A DNA stretch of 64,000 nucleotides from Methylobacter sp. BlB1. Lineage in GTDB: Bacteria; Pseudomonadota; Gammaproteobacteria; Methylococcales; Methylomonadaceae. The stretch lies in assembly GCF_015476545.1 (NCBI RefSeq), contig NZ_JADMKV010000006.1, positions 41,079-105,078 of the forward strand. Reading direction: 5' to 3'. This document shows, in pieces, positions 1-8,820 of this stretch. Below the pieces are notes generated by a model. The model saw nothing but the letters and a program-made list of their open reading frames with translations. It searched no databases and was not told where the DNA came from. How positions within the stretch are numbered: the stretch's first letter is position 1; the number at the start of each line of letters is the position of its first letter. The position numbers and the translations under genes were made by a program.

Positions 1-48
1 CGACCCCAACCTTGGCAAGGTTGTGCTCTACCACTGAGCTATTCCCGC
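1..48 (-). tRNA. tRNA-Gly (GCC), 3' end cut by window edge
   Basis: Read on the minus strand, the sequence starts GCGGGAAU at 48, has a D-arm (AGCUCAGUGGUAGAGC), and carries anticodon GCC (bases 14-16) in the loop UUGCCAA. The variable region and start of the T-arm follow, and the 3' third lies outside the window. The 5' acceptor sequence and anticodon fit bacterial tRNA-Gly. Confidence 0.93.
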
Positions 49-107
49 GTTTCAATTTATTCGTACATTATAAAGTCTTTCTTAATAATGTCAACATTTG
101 TTTTTAT

Positions 108-632
108 TTATTGAAGATTAATTGATAAGACCCAGCCGTCTTTACCTTGACACTCACCTTCCAGCATTTGAACCTTAGCAAATGCATTTCTCTTACCAGA
201 AAAATCCTGCAGATCTGTAACGGTTACAGGAGTACCTTGAGGCATATGCTTGCAGAGGCCGTTTCTGTCATCTTCTTCTGTATCATCATACGCTGCTATA
301 GTGCCTGGTACGGCGACTAAACGGATTGTCGATGACTTATCATAGGTATTTGGGCTCTTCAGAACATATTTCTGGCCTATTACAATATTTTTGGCAGCCG
401 GTCCGGAAACAGAGGGGGTGGAATCGCCGCCGCTCGCCATAATAATAATTAGAAGAACTACTATGCCTCCAATAGCCCCAAAAAAGACTTTCGGATTTTT
501 TTCTTTTAAACTCAATATTGAGGAAATCAGGTTTCCTGCTGCATTTTTTGCCGAGCTTTCGCTTTTGTTAACATTTTCTTCGGCTTTGTTAACGCTTTCT
601 TCTGTTTTGTTAACGCTTTCTTCGTTACTCAT
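108..632 (-). CDS. Membrane-anchored protein with C-terminal SH3-like region
   Basis: A 174-residue protein of unknown function. Residues 1-30 are charged heptad-like repeats built on E-S/N-V-N-K, encoded by a 21-base tandem repeat. One hydrophobic segment (about residues 50-67) follows, with the cytoplasmic side probably N-terminal. The C-terminal 90 residues contain Val/Gly-rich strands and end in a GKDGWVLS motif, as in bacterial SH3-like domains that bind cell-wall or protein ligands. Two cysteines in this region could pair if it is periplasmic. The start ATG follows a GAGGAT ribosome binding site. The gene lies next to a tRNA-Gly, a common insertion neighbourhood. Function unassigned; the SH3 assignment is by pattern only. 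Confidence 0.7.
   Translation of the reverse strand: MSNEESVNKTEESVNKAEENVNKSESSAKNAAGNLISSILSLKEKNPKVFFGAIGGIVVLLIIIMASGGDSTPSVSGPAAKNIVIGQKYVLKSPNTYDKSSTIRLVAVPGTIAAYDDTEEDDRNGLCKHMPQGTPVTVTDLQDFSGKRNAFAKVQMLEGECQGKDGWVLSINLQ
564..626. repeat. Three 21-base tandem units inside the SH3-like gene
   Basis: The core TTTGTTAAC recurs at 564, 585 and 606, with period 21 and few differences between units. It encodes the ESVNK-type heptads at the protein N-terminus. Such in-frame minisatellites can change length by slippage without breaking the frame. Confidence 0.8.
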
Positions 633-922
633 TTTTCATCCTCACGAAATGTAATTTTATTTATTATATTTATTGAGACCCTGCCCAAACTATCATCAAC
701 CGCTTGCTCAGATAATCCAAAAGCAAGATTTGCCATACTAATTCACTAAACTATAAATAAGAAATAGTCAACTAACATTCAATTAGGGCAAGCGCTTTCA
801 TTTCACCCAACCATAGCATTTTTCAAGATTGAAGGTCCATTATCAAATTTCCGAATCAATTTATCAACTTACCATGAAGAAAAAACTTTTCAAGCGCTAT
901 GTGCGTCTTTATTTTGGCCAGC

Positions 923-2500
923 TTAAATAAAATCATAGCCTTTTTTAGTATGAGCCGGGGTTTGTTTTTCCGCTATGCGCTGGAATTCAAATTGCCAATA
1001 ACCTAACCCAATATTTTTCCTGTTTTTAAGGACTACAGGGAATTCTTCCTGTTGTATAAATAAACGGATAATATCGCCTTCCAGCATGCTGGTATCGGTG
1101 ATGATATAAGTCATTTCACTTTCGTGTTCATTTCCTGCATAAAACAAGGCTTTTTGCAGTTCATCTTTTACCGAGGCGTCCAACTGCCTGTAAGTTACAG
1201 AGATAGATTGCTGTGCTATCAATTGCATGCCAAAATCTATCTTTCCGTTTTGTTTCGCTACAATGATTTTGTTGACTATCCCTAGGGAGCGTTGATGTTC
1301 CGGCATATTTGTTTTTCTGAAGCTCACCAGACTCCCGACGGACAAAACGCCTGTTTTTTCAAATACGCAAGATAATAATTGGTCGGAGCTTGACTGGGCC
1401 AAAAACTCCAGCGTTTTTTCGGCATTCGTTTCCGATGAATTTTGCAGATCAAAAGACGCTTCCAGACCAATGGCGATATATCGGTCTAATCTGTCGCTGA
1501 AAACAGGAGTTCCCTGAAGATCAATTCCTGACCACCTTTGCCCAAGGTAGTCAAGTAATTCTGGCGATAACTTCCCACTGTTATTTTTCGAGACATACAT
1601 TGAGCTGAATCTTGCCTCGGTCGCGCTGATCAGCTTATTCTTTTTCTGTAATGCCTTAAATAACTTGGTGAAATCCACATATAGCGCGGCCGGGTCATGC
1701 CTGACACCCATGCTCTCCTGATAATGCGGCGGTTTATCTTCATCCGTTGAAATAATACATTGCATCTGCTGGCCGGCAACGGCCTCATTTTTCAGACTCA
1801 CTAAATAATCTATGGTTTCTATGAAGTTATAAACCAACAAAATCTCTTTTTGTACTAATCCTGTTGGATCAGCAAGGCTGAGCAACAGGATCTGTTTATA
1901 ACATTCTTCGGGCGAACTTGCTTTATCGGACTGGTTTATACCATTGGCTATTTTGGTCTTGTCTTTTTTTATGTCGACGCTGAGTTTATAAAGCGAATGG
2001 AGATCTATCCATACCCAATCAGGAATGGAAATCCCCATAAGAAAATGACTGACAACAAGACTGCTTAATCCTCTAATACAGCGCTGAACCGCCAACGCCG
2101 CATTTTTCCCTTGAAACCAACTCACATTGCGCCGAGTCAGTTCTTTAAGCACCATCCAATAACCGATGGTGAATTCCTTTTCAATCGCGACCAGTACATC
2201 GAGAATTTTCTTGTCGTTTTCTTCTTTCGGAAAGCCGGTTCTTGTCAGTCTTGAGCGAAGATAATCCTCAATAACCAGTAGACTAGGCCTTACAAGCTCC
2301 AGGGCATCCAGCCTCATCTGGCTATCCATCTCAATGGAATTGCAATCTACAATAAAATCATAAAGCAGACGCGTAGCTAAACCAGGATTAGCTGTCGGCA
2401 ATTCGGTAATCCACTGCTGCAATGCCCTGGTTGAAAATTCTCTAAGGCGCAGAGGCTCATTCTGTTGCTCTGGGATTACCAGAAAGAAAGAATTCTTCAC
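923..2500 (-). CDS. Conserved large protein of unknown function, possibly PilZ-like C-terminus
   Basis: A 525-residue, apparently cytoplasmic protein with no signal peptide or membrane segment. The start is GTG (complement of 2498-2500). The first 250 residues are mostly helical. The C-terminal 150 residues (about 375-515) form a beta-rich module with repeated short strands, including SVGSLVSFRK, KIDFGMQLIAQ and a final EFPVVLKNRKNIGLGYWQFEF stretch. This loosely resembles atypical PilZ-like modules, but no RxxxR/DxSxxG cyclic-di-GMP signature is evident. It may be co-transcribed from the cysK side (46 bases downstream of cysK). Gene reality is well supported by length; the function is not. 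Confidence 0.75.
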   Translation of the reverse strand: MKNSFFLVIPEQQNEPLRLREFSTRALQQWITELPTANPGLATRLLYDFIVDCNSIEMDSQMRLDALELVRPSLLVIEDYLRSRLTRTGFPKEENDKKILDVLVAIEKEFTIGYWMVLKELTRRNVSWFQGKNAALAVQRCIRGLSSLVVSHFLMGISIPDWVWIDLHSLYKLSVDIKKDKTKIANGINQSDKASSPEECYKQILLLSLADPTGLVQKEILLVYNFIETIDYLVSLKNEAVAGQQMQCIISTDEDKPPHYQESMGVRHDPAALYVDFTKLFKALQKKNKLISATEARFSSMYVSKNNSGKLSPELLDYLGQRWSGIDLQGTPVFSDRLDRYIAIGLEASFDLQNSSETNAEKTLEFLAQSSSDQLLSCVFEKTGVLSVGSLVSFRKTNMPEHQRSLGIVNKIIVAKQNGKIDFGMQLIAQQSISVTYRQLDASVKDELQKALFYAGNEHESEMTYIITDTSMLEGDIIRLFIQQEEFPVVLKNRKNIGLGYWQFEFQRIAEKQTPAHTKKGYDFI

Positions 2501-2546
2501 ATATTCACCGATTTTGACTTCGCTCTGTAAAAACTGACCAGACCAT

Positions 2547-3455
2547 TTAGCCCATGCTCAAATAACGCTCTCCAGTATCATGAATAATAGTGACAACTGT
2601 TTTTCCCGGCCCCAATTTTTTAGCCACTCTTAGAGCTGCGCAGACACTGGCTCCTGATGAAATACCTGCCAGAATGCCCTCCTCTTCAATTAATCGCTTG
2701 CGCATTGCGAATGCCTCATCCGTGCTCACCAATTCAATGCTATCCAATAAATCCACACTCAGGTTCTTGGGGACGAAGCCGGCGCCGATGCCCTGAATTT
2801 TATGAGGACTATGGGTGCCGCCGGATATAACGGGAGACTCTACGGGCTCTACTGCAATAACCTGAAAATCGCCTTTTCTTTTTTTGATAACATCGGCAAC
2901 CCCTGAAATCGTTCCGCCCGTGCCTACGCCGCACACGAACGCATCAATATTTCCATCAGTGGCCGACCATATTTCTTCTGCCGTCGTCTGTCTGTGTACT
3001 TCTGGATTGGCGGGATTCTCAAACTGCTGAGGCATAAACGCGCCCGGCGTATTGGCGACGATTTCTTCTGCTTTATTAATAGCGCCCCTCATGCCTTCGG
3101 GCCCAGGAGTCAAAACAATTTCCGCACCGTACAACGCCAGCAAATGCCGTCTTTCCACCGACATGGTTTCCGGCATGGTCAATATGCATCGATAGCCGCG
3201 CACTGCGGCAACCATCGCCAAAGCGATACCTGTATTGCCTGATGTTGGCTCGACTATTGTGCCGCCGGCCTTAAGCTTGCCTTCCTGCTCAGCTGTTTTG
3301 ATCATCGCGAGGCCGATCCTGTCTTTGACTGAGCCCCCGGGGTTGCGAGACTCGAGTTTGACCACTACATCAGCTGAATCAGCCTCTGCAATATGCCTCA
3401 ATTTCAATAAACTGGTGTTGCCAATCAATTCACTAATATCCTGAGCGTAAGTCAT
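2547..3455 (-). CDS. cysK: Cysteine synthase (O-acetylserine sulfhydrylase)
   Basis: PLP-dependent enzyme that condenses O-acetylserine with sulfide to give cysteine, in the cytoplasm. At 302 residues it has the family's usual length. NPGGSVKDR places the PLP lysine at K44. The substrate loop TSGNTG is at 71-76, the phosphate-binding GTGGTISG at 178-185, and a late GISSGAS precedes the C-terminal GERYLS. Similarity along the whole chain is closer to CysK of Bacillus type than to CysM, although some annotations of this group use cysM. An AGGAG ribosome site precedes the ATG. There is no obvious cysE partner next to it. Confidence 0.93.
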   Translation of the reverse strand: MTYAQDISELIGNTSLLKLRHIAEADSADVVVKLESRNPGGSVKDRIGLAMIKTAEQEGKLKAGGTIVEPTSGNTGIALAMVAAVRGYRCILTMPETMSVERRHLLALYGAEIVLTPGPEGMRGAINKAEEIVANTPGAFMPQQFENPANPEVHRQTTAEEIWSATDGNIDAFVCGVGTGGTISGVADVIKKRKGDFQVIAVEPVESPVISGGTHSPHKIQGIGAGFVPKNLSVDLLDSIELVSTDEAFAMRKRLIEEEGILAGISSGASVCAALRVAKKLGPGKTVVTIIHDTGERYLSMG

Positions 3456-3543
3456 TTCTTTCTCCTAATTAAATTTATTGATTCCGACGTTGAGATAATT
3501 TTAGACCAAACCAGCAAATCGGTTTAGACGTGAGAATCGGCTG

Positions 3544-4347
3544 TCAGCCGCCTCCCTTTCTCGTCATCATACCTTTTGATGGATTATAACCAATGATCGC
3601 CGCTGTCATAAAAATAACGAATGCGACCAATGTGTAAACAAAAGCCTCCTGATTAAACTGCTCGTACAAAGCGAATCGAGTTAGCTCAACCGCCTGCGAG
3701 AACGGATTGTATTTAGCAAGATTATAAAGCAGCTCACTGGATTCCTTGATTTTCCACAAAGGATAGAGCGCCGTGGACATAAAAAACAGCGGAAAAATGA
3801 CGAAATTCATGACGCCTGCAAAATTTTCCAGTTGTTTTATGAATGAAGATAACAATAACCCCAGAGCGCCCAGCATCAGTCCGGACAACATCAATGTCGG
3901 CAATATCCACAGATAGCCCTGCCACGGAGCCTGTATTTCATAAAACCAGGCAATCGCTAAAAACACATACACCTGCAAGATGGATACCGCCGTGCCGGCC
4001 AATAATTTGCTGAGCAATAAAAACCCTCGGGGCAGCGGGCAGACCATCAGTATCCGCATGCTGCCCATTTCCCGGTCGTAAACCATTGACAATGAACTCT
4101 GCATGCCGTTGAACAGTTGAATCATGCCGATCAAGCCGGGCGTGATATATACTTCATAAAGTATATAAGTTTCATAAGGCGGCGTGATAGCCAGTCCCAA
4201 TGCCGCTCTAAAGCCGGCGGCAAATACGAACAGCCAGACTAAAGGTCTGACCAGAGCGGAAATAAAGCGCTCGCGCTGCGTGACGAAACGCCATAACTCA
4301 CGCCAGATGATGCCCCACATTGCCCGCCAGTAATGCAGTATATTCAT
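3544..4347 (-). CDS. ABC-2 type permease of PQQ-alcohol-dehydrogenase-associated system
   Basis: A 267-residue integral membrane protein with about six hydrophobic helices and the ABC-2 exporter fold. It has the characteristic cytoplasmic stretch MVYDREMGSMRILMVCPLPR between helices 2 and 3. It is the permease of the four-gene set found beside PQQ-dependent alcohol dehydrogenases in many proteobacteria (PedC-like). Its start codon overlaps the stop of the ATPase gene by four bases (ATGA), so the two are translationally coupled. It is the last gene of the operon read from 7285. The transported substrate is unknown; efflux of toxic alcohol or aldehyde products has been suggested for relatives. 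Confidence 0.88.
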   Translation of the reverse strand: MNILHYWRAMWGIIWRELWRFVTQRERFISALVRPLVWLFVFAAGFRAALGLAITPPYETYILYEVYITPGLIGMIQLFNGMQSSLSMVYDREMGSMRILMVCPLPRGFLLLSKLLAGTAVSILQVYVFLAIAWFYEIQAPWQGYLWILPTLMLSGLMLGALGLLLSSFIKQLENFAGVMNFVIFPLFFMSTALYPLWKIKESSELLYNLAKYNPFSQAVELTRFALYEQFNQEAFVYTLVAFVIFMTAAIIGYNPSKGMMTRKGGG

Positions 4348-5084
4348 GCCTGCTCTCCCTGCGTCAATGTGTAGAAAGCCTCTTTAATCGTTGCAGATTG
4401 GGTGACTTTCTGGACTTCATCAACAGCGCCCTGGGCTTTAATACGGCCTTTATGCAGCACGATCAAGCGGTCCTCCGGATAAATTTCATCAATCAAATGG
4501 CTCGCCCACAAAACAGCCATCTGTTCCTCGCCGGCCAGCCGGTGCACATATTCCACGATATCGTGGCGGCTGGGCACATCCAGGCCGACGGTAGGCTCAT
4601 CCAATAACAGCAGCGACGGCTTATGCAACAGCGCCCGCGCAATCTCGACTCGTCGTCTGTGCCCGCCGTTAAGTTCTCGTATTTGCTCAAAACGACGCTC
4701 ATACATATTCAAGCGCTCCAGTTCTTCCTGAATCCGCTGCGTGGCCAGCTTGCGACCCATGCCGTGCAAGGCGGCATGGTAACGCAAGTTCTGCATCACC
4801 GTCAGATCCATGTCCAGCGTGGTCTGTTGAAAAACCACCCCCAGCCTTGCCAGGGCTTTGCGCGTCTGCCGCTTGATATCGAAGCCGCATAATTCGATGC
4901 GCCCGACCCGAGTGTCATAAAGCCGCGTAATCAATGAAAACAGCGTGCTCTTGCCGGCGCCGTTCGGCCCCAACAGGATCGTGCACTCGCCTTGCTGAAT
5001 CTGAAAACTCACCTGATCCAGCGCTTTTTTGCTGCCGTAGGAAAAGCTTAAGTCCTTGACTAATAATGCTGTAGGCGCACTCAT
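4344..5084 (-). CDS. ABC transporter ATPase of the PQQ-associated system
   Basis: A 246-residue ATP-binding subunit that energises the permease encoded next to it. Walker A is GPNGAGKST with its lysine at K45. A Q-loop (VVFQQTTLD) follows, then the ABC signature in the variant form LNGGHRRR instead of LSGGQ, then Walker B LLLLDEPTVGLD and an H-loop ASHLIDE. It overlaps both neighbours by four bases. The LNGGH signature departs from consensus but is otherwise in place, so activity is expected. It belongs to the exporter-type (ABCA/NatA-like) branch rather than to amino-acid importers, in contrast to the binding protein of the same operon. Confidence 0.92.
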   Translation of the reverse strand: MSAPTALLVKDLSFSYGSKKALDQVSFQIQQGECTILLGPNGAGKSTLFSLITRLYDTRVGRIELCGFDIKRQTRKALARLGVVFQQTTLDMDLTVMQNLRYHAALHGMGRKLATQRIQEELERLNMYERRFEQIRELNGGHRRRVEIARALLHKPSLLLLDEPTVGLDVPSRHDIVEYVHRLAGEEQMAVLWASHLIDEIYPEDRLIVLHKGRIKAQGAVDEVQKVTQSATIKEAFYTLTQGEQA

Positions 5085-6043
5085 GGCTTGACTGCAACTC
5101 CCCAGGGATAAAGCCCCACGCCGACCGATTTAGTCACTTTCTGGCTGTCCAGATCGATAATGGAGATGTCGTTGCTGATACCGTTTGTGGTATAGAGTCT
5201 TTTCTGGTCAGGCGAGAAAGCCAGGTTCCAGACCCGTTGGCCGACCAGCAGATATCTTTCGACTTCATATGTCTTTGCATTGACAACGGCGACACGGTTT
5301 GCAGGTCCTAACGCCACATAGCCTCTGTTTCTGTCCTTATCGATCACGATGCCGACCGGCTGAATCTTATCGTTAGTGACGCCAGGTATTTCGAAGTGGA
5401 TGTTTTTGACGATCTGTTTGGTATTGGCGTCCAGAATCGTTAAAGTGCCGGCCATCTCCGATGTCGCCCATAACTGCTGGCTGTCGGCTGTAAAGTTGAC
5501 GGCGCGGGGACGCGGATCAACCAGGGTATTGTCGGCAATCGCCATGCTTTTCGTATCGATCCAATGCAGCATGTTCGTCGTCTCTGAAGCACTGATCACC
5601 CAACGGTTATCAGGGCTGACCGTAATGCCTTCAGGCTCGACGCCCACCTGAATCTGTTTGACGGCTTTTTTGCTGGCGGTATCGATGACGGTTACCCTAC
5701 TGTCATCTTCATTGGAGACATAAAGCCGGTCACCGGCCGGGTTCAATGCGAATGTCTCAGGATCCTCGCCCGATGGCAATTGGCCTACTACGGCCAAAGT
5801 ATTGGCATCAACAATCTTGATGGTATTGTCATCGCTGGTGGCGACATAGAGGTACTTGTTATCCGGACTGATAGCGATGCCGCGCGGGCGCTGGCCGACA
5901 GGCACTGTCTTGACTAACTTGCCTTCCACTGGATCGACGACTGCCAGGGCATTATCTTTTTCCAGCGTGACGAAAACAGTCTCCCCCTGTACTGAACCCA
6001 TCGATGCCATTGCCAAAAACAGTGCTAAATAATTTTTTTTCAT
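5081..6043 (-). CDS. Periplasmic YVTN beta-propeller protein
   Basis: A 320-residue secreted protein. Residues 1-20 form a Sec signal peptide (MKKNYLALFLAMASMGSVQG). The rest consists of about seven repeats of roughly 42 residues with VIDxxxxK, PxGIxxSPD and YVxxxxDDT patterns, which define YVTN propellers. This is the family annotated as PQQ-dependent catabolism-associated beta-propeller. It probably acts in the periplasm as a binding or scaffold protein for the ABC system or for a quinoprotein dehydrogenase. The next gene overlaps by four bases and the upstream gene ends nine bases before the start. Confidence 0.88.
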   Translation of the reverse strand: MKKNYLALFLAMASMGSVQGETVFVTLEKDNALAVVDPVEGKLVKTVPVGQRPRGIAISPDNKYLYVATSDDNTIKIVDANTLAVVGQLPSGEDPETFALNPAGDRLYVSNEDDSRVTVIDTASKKAVKQIQVGVEPEGITVSPDNRWVISASETTNMLHWIDTKSMAIADNTLVDPRPRAVNFTADSQQLWATSEMAGTLTILDANTKQIVKNIHFEIPGVTNDKIQPVGIVIDKDRNRGYVALGPANRVAVVNAKTYEVERYLLVGQRVWNLAFSPDQKRLYTTNGISNDISIIDLDSQKVTKSVGVGLYPWGVAVKP

Positions 6044-6052
6044 GCAGCTTCC

Positions 6053-7285
6053 TCATTTACATGTTGATTCGGATTGATCATACCCTAAAGTGTCGAGTTC
6101 GGTTTTCGGATGCAGAAAACCTTCAATCGGTGCTACGGCGACCAGTGATCTCGGGGCCGCCAGTAGAATCGGCTGCCTTAATTGGCCGTTCCAGGAGCGG
6201 AAAGACAAAGGGTTGCCTTTATAGCCTTGCAACGCAAACTGCTCACTCAACAAGTAATCCTTAACCGGCTTCAATTCATTGGATTTTGTCCGCGTAGCCG
6301 CTTCGCCTACGGCCCTAATCGCCAGATAAGCGGCATAATCCTGCTCTTCCATCCAGCGCCCGGTCTGCTCCTTGAAGCGATTTTGAATCTGCACGGCGCC
6401 CCATTGCTCATGTGTCCGGTGCCAAGCTGTGGCAATTAAACCTTGAGTTCCAATCACCGGCCGCGGATACCAAGTGCGATAATCCAGATACTCTCCAAAC
6501 AGCCCCTGTTCATCGGCGACAACCAGCACATCATAGTCATCCACCTGGGTAAATACAGGCACATCCGATTGCGCCGTGCGCCTCGCGTCGAAAGTATGCT
6601 CCCAAGCTTTTTCTTCCACAATTTTCATGCCGAAACGCTTGGCGGCCCGTCTGATGGCATCGGCAAACAGTCGATCTTCGGGATTGGGTCCTATGACCAG
6701 AAACCAATCGGTCCAGCGTTTTTTCATCATATACTGCGCTAACGCATCGGCCCGCATGGCTCTGCTGGGCAGCATGTGCAGCACGTTTTTGCGGCATTGC
6801 TCATTGCGCAAGGCATCGTCGCGCGTAGCCGCATCGAACAACACCACCTGCTGGGCCGCAGGTAAATCGGCAATGCCGATTATCTGCTCGGCAGGCAGCG
6901 TACTCACGACGAACTGAAACTTGCCGGCAATATTTTTGTTGAACTCCTCAGCGACATTGCCGCCAATCGGCACGATGAATTTTTTCAGGACAAATTTCTG
7001 TCCGGTAAATTGACCTGTCGTATTGTTGTCATCAATCGCCAGCTCTGCCCCTAAAACGCCCTTATTTTCGATAAAAGGATCTAAATTAGACAGAGGCGGA
7101 GGTGCTTTTTGCTCCTGCGCCAAATAAGCGATATCAACCGTCTGTTTAGCTTCGGCATAAACCAGACTGACAGTAAGCAATTGAATAATGAATAAAAATT
7201 TAACAACTATCCGAAGTGACTGGTTACGCAACACGGTATTTCCTGGCAATAAAAACGAACAGATCATTAATTTTAACGGATTCAC
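6053..7285 (-). CDS. Substrate-binding protein, LivK-like, of the PQQ-associated ABC system
   Basis: A 410-residue periplasmic binding protein of the branched-chain-amino-acid receptor fold. It has an N-terminal signal region (hydrophobic stretch about residues 28-43, ending VYAEA), then two alternating alpha/beta lobes. It is the first gene of the four-gene operon. The start at 7285 leaves an unusually long n-region; an internal start would shorten it by about 20 residues. Relatives are annotated as binding proteins of PQQ-dependent alcohol dehydrogenase systems. An importer-type receptor feeding an exporter-type ATPase and permease is unusual, so it may act as a sensor rather than deliver a ligand. 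Confidence 0.85.
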   Translation of the reverse strand: MNPLKLMICSFLLPGNTVLRNQSLRIVVKFLFIIQLLTVSLVYAEAKQTVDIAYLAQEQKAPPPLSNLDPFIENKGVLGAELAIDDNNTTGQFTGQKFVLKKFIVPIGGNVAEEFNKNIAGKFQFVVSTLPAEQIIGIADLPAAQQVVLFDAATRDDALRNEQCRKNVLHMLPSRAMRADALAQYMMKKRWTDWFLVIGPNPEDRLFADAIRRAAKRFGMKIVEEKAWEHTFDARRTAQSDVPVFTQVDDYDVLVVADEQGLFGEYLDYRTWYPRPVIGTQGLIATAWHRTHEQWGAVQIQNRFKEQTGRWMEEQDYAAYLAIRAVGEAATRTKSNELKPVKDYLLSEQFALQGYKGNPLSFRSWNGQLRQPILLAAPRSLVAVAPIEGFLHPKTELDTLGYDQSESTCK

Positions 7286-7395
7286 CGACTTTTTTGCTTT
7301 TCATTTGAAGTTCGCGCAAAACCGTTATATTGAAATTTACCAGTTTACAGACAATACTTGGGATCATCTTGATAACAACGGTAATCACTATACCC

Positions 7396-7740
7396 ATGAG
7401 TTTTGATGATACAGAAGCTGTCGATGAATTTTTTGACTTTGATCTATCCGGGGATCAAGCCATCAACAATCGCATTACCACTCGTTTCATAAGAAAAGAC
7501 ATCAAAGTCACGCTCAGTAAAAACGGCCTGTTCAGTTTTGGCTGCGGAACTCCGGTTGATTTAATTGATATCAGCAGCAAAGGTGTCTTGATTCGCAGCC
7601 ATAAAAAACTCAATATCAGGGACAAAATAACGTTAGAGCTTGAGCTCGACAGCGGCAAGACTTTCGAAGTCGAAGGCATCGTGGTCCGCAAACCCCCCTC
7701 TTTCAAATATCCGGTATGGTATCAAATTCAAGCGTTATAA
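7396..7740 (+). CDS. PilZ-domain protein (candidate cyclic-di-GMP receptor)
   Basis: A single-domain PilZ protein of 114 residues. NNRITTRFIRKD contains the R-rich N-terminal motif, and VDLIDISSKGVLI supplies the DxSxxG-like signature with K in place of the usual central residue. A beta-barrel continues with VEGIVVRK. I chose the ATG at 7396 because the longer frame begins with a TTG and a hydrophobic stretch that is probably untranslated. It is transcribed divergently from the ABC operon and shares a 110-base promoter region with it. It is likely to bind cyclic-di-GMP, though the exact arginine spacing should be compared with known binders. Confidence 0.75.
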   Translation: MSFDDTEAVDEFFDFDLSGDQAINNRITTRFIRKDIKVTLSKNGLFSFGCGTPVDLIDISSKGVLIRSHKKLNIRDKITLELELDSGKTFEVEGIVVRKPPSFKYPVWYQIQAL

Positions 7741-7858
7741 TGACGCACTCGGGGATTATTTGCTCGAAACCCAGAAAGAATTAATATTCAAATGAATCCC
7801 ATTCCTGTACAGCTTTGGCAAACATCCTGTACTAATCATGCAAGACAACTTAATCCGA

Positions 7859-8683
7859 ATGACACATTTTACATTAAGCGATATATACATTTACCCGGTA
7901 AAATCATTGGCGGGCATCAGTGTGCGCCATTGGCCCGTTACCAAAACCGGACTTTTGCATGACAGAAAATGGATGCTTATCGATAAAGACCGGCAATTTC
8001 TGAGTCAGCGCAAACTGCCGCGAATGGCCTTGATTAAAACGGCCCTGACCGAAAACGACCTGATCCTGTCCGCGCCCGGCATGGAAAACCTGATACTGCC
8101 GCTGACGCCCGAAGACGGCGAGATCATCGACAGCACCATCTGGCACGATCAGTGTGATGCCCGCAACGTGTCACCGGAAGCCGATCAATGGCTGAGCCGT
8201 TTTCTAAACATCGATTGCCGGCTTGTATATCAGCCCGACAACGAGATCCGTCGAGTCGACCCTAATTATGCACAAGCTACTGACCAGGTCTCGTTTGCCG
8301 ATGGCTTTCCTTTTCTGATTATCTCAGAAAATTCGCTGGCTTCATTAAATCGTGAAATAGGACTGGATTTTCCGATGGCTCGCTTCAGGCCCAATCTGGT
8401 CATTGCCGGCTGCCCCGCTTATGCCGAAGACAGCTGGCGCGAAATCCGCATTGGCGCTATTGATTTCAGGCTTCCTAAACCCTGCTCGCGCTGCTCGGTG
8501 CCCACCATAGATCCCGAAACTGCGCAAACAGGCAAAGAACCCCTGATAACACTTAACCGTGTCAGAAAATGGCAAAATAAAGTCTACTTCGGGCAAAATG
8601 CCCTGCATGATCAGTGCGGCGCACTGACAGTCGGCGATATTGTCCAGGTCAAATCGACCGGGCCAAGCCAACCGCCGATTTAA
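7859..8683 (+). CDS. MOSC-domain protein, YcbX-like
   Basis: A 274-residue protein with an N-terminal MOSC beta-barrel (IYIYPVKSLAG at the start, then HDRKWMLIDKDRQFLSQR) and a C-terminal MOSC domain. The C-terminal domain holds the conserved cysteine signature KPCSRCSVPTID and a final GDIVQV. Relatives bind molybdenum cofactor and, in the case of YcbX, reduce N-hydroxylated compounds. I placed the start at the second ATG (7859), which matches the family start MTHFTLSDIYIYPVKS. An in-frame ATG at 7838 would add seven residues. A strong terminator follows, so it ends its transcript. Moco enzymes elsewhere in the window fit a Moco-using cell. Confidence 0.88.
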   Translation: MTHFTLSDIYIYPVKSLAGISVRHWPVTKTGLLHDRKWMLIDKDRQFLSQRKLPRMALIKTALTENDLILSAPGMENLILPLTPEDGEIIDSTIWHDQCDARNVSPEADQWLSRFLNIDCRLVYQPDNEIRRVDPNYAQATDQVSFADGFPFLIISENSLASLNREIGLDFPMARFRPNLVIAGCPAYAEDSWREIRIGAIDFRLPKPCSRCSVPTIDPETAQTGKEPLITLNRVRKWQNKVYFGQNALHDQCGALTVGDIVQVKSTGPSQPPI

Positions 8684-8694
8684 TCGCAATTCAT

Positions 8695-8719
8695 AAAGGC
8701 GGCTGAAGCCGCCTTTTTT
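8695..8719 (+). terminator. Rho-independent terminator after MOSC gene
   Basis: AAAGGCGGC, loop TGAA, GCCGCCTTT followed by a run of T: a nine-pair GC-rich stem starting 12 bases after the MOSC stop codon. Confidence 0.93.
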
Positions 8720-8820
8720 ACTGCCAACAGGCGACGAAAGTCATCCCCGCCTTTAAACTATGCCTTTTTTCATGGCTCTCGCAAAGCAAATCTCAGCCTT
8801 TGCCCTATTTTTATTGAAAC

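Noticed and set aside
7330-7395. N-terminal extension of the PilZ protein from a TTG codon
   Set aside because: Hydrophobic extension with a weak start; the ATG at 7396 gives a typical PilZ protein.
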